Shown here one piece after another: positions 34,237 to 39,066 of a stretch of DNA of 39,066 nt. The DNA is from Lachnospiraceae bacterium MD335 (GTDB lineage: Bacteria > Bacillota > Clostridia > Lachnospirales > Lachnospiraceae). Location of the stretch: positions 89,664 to 128,729 of the forward strand of contig KE159628.1 in NCBI GenBank assembly GCA_000403335.2, read 5' to 3'. The notes under the pieces are model-generated. The model did no database searches. It saw only the letters and a program-made list of their open reading frames with translations, and was not told the DNA's origin. Made by a program: the position numbers and the translations under genes. Each line of letters starts with the position of its first letter. The stretch's first letter is position 1.

Positions 34237-34280
34237 TTGTTGTTAATTTGTTGCTAATTTGTTGCTAATATGCTGCTAAT
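34237..34280 (+). repeat. Four tandem 11-bp repeats
   Basis: TTGTTGTTAAT, TTGTTGCTAAT, TTGTTGCTAAT and ATGCTGCTAAT follow each other without gap. A related TTTGTCGCTAAC stands nearer the recombinase stop (about 34182-34193). The 11-bp period places each copy on one face of the helix, as for protein-binding arrays. Confidence 0.75.
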
Positions 34281-34571
34281 AATGGGAACTGTGCGGTAAA
34301 TGGAGTGCGCTATGGTTTTATGGGCTAACTGCGATGTAATTGTTTTGTAGTGCTTTTAGTATGGACGTTTTTTTATTATTTATGACTGATAATATGAGTG
34401 TTTTAATGTTTAAAATGCTAAGTGCCGCAGTTGGATAATTGTTATGTTATATTAAGGCGCCCTTAATCGGCAGGTGAAATTATTAAATTTTTATAAATAC
34501 TATAAAAGTTTTATTAATTTTCTCTTGGACAAGGGTTTTGGTATAGGCACACAAGGGAGGAAGGCGAACGT
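34281..34571. promoter_or_regulatory. Upstream region of the large secreted protein
   Basis: About 290 AT-rich bp without reading frames. It contains the palindrome ATTAAGG-CGC-CCTTAAT (34451-34467), about 105 bp before the start, and several TATAAA-like boxes without a clear -35. GGGAGG and GGAAGG precede the ATG at 34572. Confidence 0.4.
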
Positions 34572-37500
34572 ATGAGTAAATGGAAAGGCAAATTGGCAAG
34601 ACGTATTATGGCAATCGTTTTATCAGGCGCTATGGTTATGTCAAATATGTCTGCTTATGCTGCGGAACTCACGACGGAAACGGCTACGGAAGTAATAGAA
34701 ACTGTTGCCGAAACAGAGGAAAGCAGTAACGACGTTGCGGATGATACCGGCAGTGATGATGCCGGTAATGATGCCATTATCAGTGACCGGGAAGACACTG
34801 AAGCCGGCAGCACGGACGAAATTGAAAACGATACTGATGATACAAACGGTGCGGACGGCGACGCAGGTACGCAGGAAACGGTTGATGCCCCTATGAATCT
34901 AAAGGCTGAAAAGGAAGGTGAAAACGTTAAGTTTTCATGGACAGCAGTTACCAAAACAGACTATGATATCAAATATGCTGTCAGCTTAAAAGAGAAGGAC
35001 GCAACCGATGCACAGGAAATGCTTAACTCAACGGAAGTAACAGATGCATCCGTAAGTGTTGCAACATCTGAATTTACTGCGGAAAAGATATATACATTTC
35101 GCGTAAAAGCAGTTGCATCAAAGACAGGCGATTCTTCAGGAAACGGTTCTATAGAATCAGCCGAAGCTACTGTTGATTATACTGCCCCAAAAGAGGACAG
35201 TGGGGATGTGACTTTAAGTGCGCCTGCAAACCTGAGAGCAGAATTGAATGACGCAAAAGACAGCGTTACAGTTACATGGGATTCTGTCAGTGATGCAGAG
35301 TCATATGAAATTACAGCGAAAGAACAGGGTGAAGGAGCGACAGCGGAAATTAAGAAAAACTCTAACACAACAAGTGTTACATTTTCTTTGAGCGGCTCAG
35401 ACAGCCTTACGCGCGGAAAAAGCTATAAATTCAGCGTAGTTGCAAAGAAGGGTGATCAGGCATCAAATGCAGCAGAAACCCAGGATGCACTTACAATTCC
35501 GGATGATTCGGAAGATCCTTCGGGAATACAGAAATATAGCGTTGACGTAAACACGGATATAGAACTTGCCGCAGCAGACAGTTTTAAAGCAGATGGCGCA
35601 AACGCATCAAGGATAGGTGAAAAAGTCGGTACTAAAAAAGGAGAAAATGGCTATTTCACTATGTGGTATGGTGACAAAGCAAAGGTAGATACAAATTCCA
35701 AATCTTGGGCTGACTACAATAATACACTTGGAGATGACGGAAAATATCCGACGATTCGTCGTGTGAACTTTGGTTCTAAGATGGATATTCAGAATTCTAC
35801 AAATCAGAAATATGCTATCGAATTCACGACCGAAAATCCGGCAAAAGTATCTGTATGGTGGGTGGCGAATTTTGCTTCTACTGACGGCACTAGCAAATAC
35901 AGAGAACTTGCAATCCAAACAATAAAGGAAAATACGGTATCTACCGTGACACAATCACATGTTGGAGCTTCTGCCGTAAAAAATCAGCCATATAAAACAA
36001 CATTCAGACTAAGTGAAGCAGGAACATATTACCTTGGCTGCTTAGTTGGTGGTAATTATGTGTTTAAGGTAGAAGTAGAGGAAAGCGAGACAGACAGTGC
36101 AAGAAAATCATGGAGTGAAGTTTCTGCTCCTGTAACTGCAACGCCTGCTTTAAAGACAACAACTACTACTGATGCAGTAACAGGAGAAGAAGTGACAAAA
36201 ACAGACGCTTCTACGATTGTAGTGCCTGTGAATAATGTTCTACTTGATGATGACGGTGGAGATTTACTGACTGTTACAATGACAAAAGACGGCGTTACAG
36301 AAGCAGCAGAAATCCAAAAGGATGCAGCATCAAAAACAGAATATAGCTATGAATTTAAACCGACGGAATCCGGTACATATAAGTTCAAAGCGACACTGTC
36401 ACGCTTAAACGATAAAGGAGAAGACGAAGGCGGAGCAAAAGAAAGTAATGAAGTTTCGTTTGAATTCACATTACCGTTTACAGCCCCTGAAAATTTGAAG
36501 GCTGTAGATAAGAGTGAGGGTGATAAAGCAGCAGTTGAGCTTTCGTGGAATAAGGTACCAGCTGCAGACTGCTATGTTGTTACTGTTAAGGAAAAAGATG
36601 CAGCGGCAGATGCCAAGCCTGTTTTCGAGAAGAATGATGTAACAGAAACAAAAATTACAATTGACACAGGTCTTGAACGTGAAAAGACATATATCTTTAG
36701 TGTGCAAAGTAAAATCAATGCTACAGAAGGCAGCGAGGAACAGTTGACAGGCGCATCCGAAGTTGAATTTTCAATACCGAAAGCTCCAGCGGGAGATGTT
36801 GTAGAGAAAAAATATGTCATGGATGTCGGCGAATTGTATCCTGAGTTTACATCAACGACACCTCAGGCAGATAGAACAATGGCAAAAGGCGCCGTAAAGC
36901 GGACAGAAGATAATTTCTTTACAATTTATTACAGAAATGAAGGAGACGGTCTGTCAAGAATAGACGTTGACGGGGCTGCTAAAACATTCTCTGACGGTAC
37001 AACAGCAACACACTGTATCAATACTGGGGCTGCTGTCAATTCATTAATACCAAGTTCAGCCATTAAATTTGAAATACCGGAAAACGCAAAGAACACCAAG
37101 GTAAAATTATATTGGCGTGGCGGAAGTGACGGAGCACGTACAGTCGGAATTAAAGATAAGGAAAACAACAATGTTCCTGACTGCTCTGCTACAAGCGAAA
37201 CTACTGCAAAATCAGGCGATCCGCAGTATAGCGAATTTACACTTACAAGCGCAGGCACCTATTATCTTGGTTCTTTAAATGGTGCAAACAGAATTTACAG
37301 AGTAGAGGTATCTTATACTGCTGAAAGCCAAATCACAGTAACAGATTATACCTTTAATGCCACAACAGACCTTCCGGATTCCACAACGGATTCCGAAGTG
37401 ATTGCTGCAGGCACAACTTATGCTGATGGGTATTTCCGGACAGAAGGCACTGTGAAATCAAGAATTGCGAATCCTGATACAGGATTAGAGAAGCGGGCAG

Positions 37501-38783
37501 AAGTTGCCAAGAGCAGTACCGGTGCATTTCTTTTCACGGTACTTGGAACTGCGGATGTTGAAATCGAAGTCAGCAGTACCGGCGCTACCAACTATTCAAT
37601 GGCAGGAATTGTTGAAAAAGATACACCTGACGTAATTATTACAAATAATGAAGGAAAAAGATTTGTAAGCACGCTGAATAAGACAAAATTTACTTACAAA
37701 GGATTAAAGGCAGGAACATATAAAGTTGTTTCTCCAAAGCCAACAGCAGAAGATATTGCGGCTGCCGCAGCCGAAAAAGGCAGTGAAGACAAGATGAGCC
37801 GTTCCATGTTCCTCTACACCATCAAGGTAACGGAAACAAGAACAGGTGATGAGGAAGAAAAGGTACGTGCCGAATGGCCTGGAACAATTGCGCCTCCGGC
37901 AATCACCACAGTTGCATTAGACGAAGCTGACAAGGGCAAAATCAACGTAACAGTCAATGCATTAATTGACTATTATGAAGGCGGCGACGAAGTTGTTGTT
38001 TATATGGATAAAAAAGATGCCGCAGAAGGCGACGAAGGTGTAAAAGCATCTTCCGTAGCAGAAAAATCAGAGCACGTTATTTCTTTCACACCGGAAGCAT
38101 CAGGTACTTATGTATTTAGGGCGGAATTGCTGCGTCAAGGTGAAGAAGCAAAAATAAATGCAGTAGAAACAAAGGAACTTACGTTCACTCTTCCGCTCAC
38201 CAAGCCCCACATTAAGAGCGCAACCAGCAAGGGTAGGGTAACAGGCACAGACAGCGGTTCCGTTGAGCTTGCATGGGACGAAGTAAAAGAAGCAACAGGC
38301 TATACAATTAAGTACAAAGAAAAGGATGCCACGGACGATGCGGCAGTCACGATAGAGTTAGACGCTGACAAGCTTGAGTATCTTGTAAATACAGGACTTG
38401 AAATTGGCAAAACATACGTTTTCACATTAACTGCAAAGAGAGCAGGAACAGGTGAAAACGGTGCGGACGAAGTAACAGAACCATCAGATGAGAGTCCTGT
38501 TGAGATTACGGAAGAAAGCCAAATAACATGGGCGTTCTCCGCATACGGTGATTCAACAAGCACAAAGACAAACGGATTTACGGATAAAACGCACGTTGGT
38601 CAAAACAACGGCAAGGATATGCCTTTAGGCGAAGTGAATCAGATTGACGGCAAGGCAGAGTTCAAGGAAAATGAGAACGCATTTGTCCGTGTATGGTCTA
38701 TGAGCGGCTCAGGAAAAATTGTTCCTGCGTCAGTAGACGGACTCGCATTCTATTATACAAAGATTAATCCAAATTGGATCTAA
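34572..38783 (+). CDS. Large secreted FN3 / carbohydrate-binding-like protein, probably truncated
   Basis: The 1403-residue protein has a signal peptide (cleavage near AYA, residue 30) and an acidic linker (32-105). Fibronectin type III domains lie at about 106-205, 216-315, 637-735 and 1212-1312. Three beta-modules at about 321-505, 746-915 and 920-1090 share an AGTYYLG...YRVEV end like CBM77-type pectin-binding modules. Two Ig-like repeats lie at about 514-635 and 1100-1210. From 1317 a new domain starts (WAFSAYGDST, MSGSGKIVPASVDGLAFYYTKI) and stops after only about 85 residues. That segment precedes the lyase part in secreted pectinases of related bacteria, as far as I can recall. No catalytic domain, LPXTG or other anchor is present, so the 3' part seems lost. 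Confidence 0.82.
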   Translation: MSKWKGKLARRIMAIVLSGAMVMSNMSAYAAELTTETATEVIETVAETEESSNDVADDTGSDDAGNDAIISDREDTEAGSTDEIENDTDDTNGADGDAGTQETVDAPMNLKAEKEGENVKFSWTAVTKTDYDIKYAVSLKEKDATDAQEMLNSTEVTDASVSVATSEFTAEKIYTFRVKAVASKTGDSSGNGSIESAEATVDYTAPKEDSGDVTLSAPANLRAELNDAKDSVTVTWDSVSDAESYEITAKEQGEGATAEIKKNSNTTSVTFSLSGSDSLTRGKSYKFSVVAKKGDQASNAAETQDALTIPDDSEDPSGIQKYSVDVNTDIELAAADSFKADGANASRIGEKVGTKKGENGYFTMWYGDKAKVDTNSKSWADYNNTLGDDGKYPTIRRVNFGSKMDIQNSTNQKYAIEFTTENPAKVSVWWVANFASTDGTSKYRELAIQTIKENTVSTVTQSHVGASAVKNQPYKTTFRLSEAGTYYLGCLVGGNYVFKVEVEESETDSARKSWSEVSAPVTATPALKTTTTTDAVTGEEVTKTDASTIVVPVNNVLLDDDGGDLLTVTMTKDGVTEAAEIQKDAASKTEYSYEFKPTESGTYKFKATLSRLNDKGEDEGGAKESNEVSFEFTLPFTAPENLKAVDKSEGDKAAVELSWNKVPAADCYVVTVKEKDAAADAKPVFEKNDVTETKITIDTGLEREKTYIFSVQSKINATEGSEEQLTGASEVEFSIPKAPAGDVVEKKYVMDVGELYPEFTSTTPQADRTMAKGAVKRTEDNFFTIYYRNEGDGLSRIDVDGAAKTFSDGTTATHCINTGAAVNSLIPSSAIKFEIPENAKNTKVKLYWRGGSDGARTVGIKDKENNNVPDCSATSETTAKSGDPQYSEFTLTSAGTYYLGSLNGANRIYRVEVSYTAESQITVTDYTFNATTDLPDSTTDSEVIAAGTTYADGYFRTEGTVKSRIANPDTGLEKRAEVAKSSTGAFLFTVLGTADVEIEVSSTGATNYSMAGIVEKDTPDVIITNNEGKRFVSTLNKTKFTYKGLKAGTYKVVSPKPTAEDIAAAAAEKGSEDKMSRSMFLYTIKVTETRTGDEEEKVRAEWPGTIAPPAITTVALDEADKGKINVTVNALIDYYEGGDEVVVYMDKKDAAEGDEGVKASSVAEKSEHVISFTPEASGTYVFRAELLRQGEEAKINAVETKELTFTLPLTKPHIKSATSKGRVTGTDSGSVELAWDEVKEATGYTIKYKEKDATDDAAVTIELDADKLEYLVNTGLEIGKTYVFTLTAKRAGTGENGADEVTEPSDESPVEITEESQITWAFSAYGDSTSTKTNGFTDKTHVGQNNGKDMPLGEVNQIDGKAEFKENENAFVRVWSMSGSGKIVPASVDGLAFYYTKINPNWI

Positions 38784-38842
38784 GTTCTTTAGTTGGGATA
38801 ATGTAGCATTACAATTAAGCAAAATGTTTCAATAAGGTATTA

Positions 38843-38884
38843 ACATAGAAGAAGGAGCGGGTTAATCCGCTCCTTCTTCTATGT
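38843..38884. terminator. Strong hairpin between the secreted protein and the last gene
   Basis: ACATAGAAGAAGGAGCGG (38843-38860) and its exact reverse complement (38867-38884), 18 bp with loop GTTAAT. GTTTTTA follows on plus after a short gap. It probably ends both converging transcripts. Confidence 0.7.
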
Positions 38885-38925
38885 GGTCTTGTTTTTAAAA
38901 ATAAAGCATTTCAAACAAATCATGC

Positions 38926-39066
38926 TTATCTTATAATACGTTCTATAACACAACAATGCGTTTTATTTTCCTTATTATAGTTTATCCCAACAAGCAAAAT
39001 TTCCCCGCTGTAGCCTTCAAACGCCTGCGTATATTGCCTGCTCTTGATCTGCGCAATCGCCGCATC
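38926..39066 (-). CDS. C-terminal fragment of a PD-(D/E)XK / AAA-ATPase-like protein (partial)
   Basis: The last 46 codons of a minus-strand gene run off the window edge. The text AAIAQIKSRQYTQAFEGY, GEILLVGINYNKENKTHCC and VIERI is the typical end of the DUF1703-type proteins, which pair an AAA-ATPase-like N-terminus with a PD-(D/E)XK nuclease-like C-terminus and occur in many copies in gut anaerobes. Function is unknown. Only the tail is visible. Confidence 0.7.
   Translation of the reverse strand, partial: DAAIAQIKSRQYTQAFEGYSGEILLVGINYNKENKTHCCVIERIIR

Noticed and set aside
34237-34280. CRISPR array
   Set aside because: The 11-bp units are gapless, without spacers, and there are no cas genes.

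Overview
The window looks like a chromosomal segment of an anaerobic, fibre-degrading Clostridia, most likely a Lachnospiraceae. The evidence is a type III glutamine synthetase, a DUF1858 redox protein, acetate kinase, two GH43 xylan side-chain enzymes, a very large secreted protein with FN3 and carbohydrate-binding-like modules, the Firmicutes sporulation/division cluster, and strong AGGAGG ribosome sites with sigma-A promoters. Base composition is mid-40s percent GC by eye. No species is claimed.

Layout. 1-3.1 kb: glutamine synthetase (minus) behind a long leader with a terminator-like hairpin, and a small DUF1858 protein (plus). 3.1-9.8 kb: MecA adaptor, a membrane-anchored GH18 protein of the spore-lytic type, 6-phosphofructokinase, an unknown membrane protein, MscL with a zinc-ribbon tail, and tRNA-Tyr. 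9.8-12 kb: a Sel1-repeat protein and a convergent lipoprotein metallopeptidase. 12-15.4 kb: two GH43 glycosidases. 15.5-18.5 kb: two lipoproteins (DUF3298/RsiV-like and DUF4349), probably one operon. 18.6-27.5 kb: a minus-strand block with the order HU - rqcP - yabP - yabQ - divIC - spoIIE - tilS - hpt - ftsH, largely the order of the Bacillus subtilis yabO-ftsH region, followed by a DEAD-box helicase. 27.6-32.9 kb: PEGA-domain protein, CotS-like protein, CCA-adding enzyme and acetate kinase. 33-39 kb: an accessory-looking end with a zinc-ribbon tyrosine recombinase cut by a UGA, four 11-bp tandem repeats, a 1403-residue secreted protein that stops at the start of its last domain, and the 3' end of a PD-(D/E)XK/AAA-type gene.

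How the parts relate. The middle block joins translation quality control and tRNA modification (RqcP, TilS, CCA enzyme), purine salvage (Hpt), proteolysis (FtsH, MecA), division (DivIC) and sporulation (YabP, YabQ, SpoIIE, CotS). SpoIIE lacks the usual membrane domain, yet its gene has a spoIIG/spoIIE-type promoter: TTGACA and TATACT 22 bp apart, with two Spo0A-box-like sequences. Two sporulation-associated genes, yabP and cotS, each start just behind a terminator-like hairpin whose 3' arm contains the ribosome site. A TGACA-N4-TGTCA palindrome stands before one GH43 gene and recurs three times inside the coding region of a nearby lipoprotein.

The best candidates for something undescribed are the recombinase / 11-bp repeat / truncated surface protein region, the shared palindrome around the GH43-lipoprotein region, and the hairpin-embedded starts of the sporulation genes. 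All functional statements come from reading the sequence; no database search was run.
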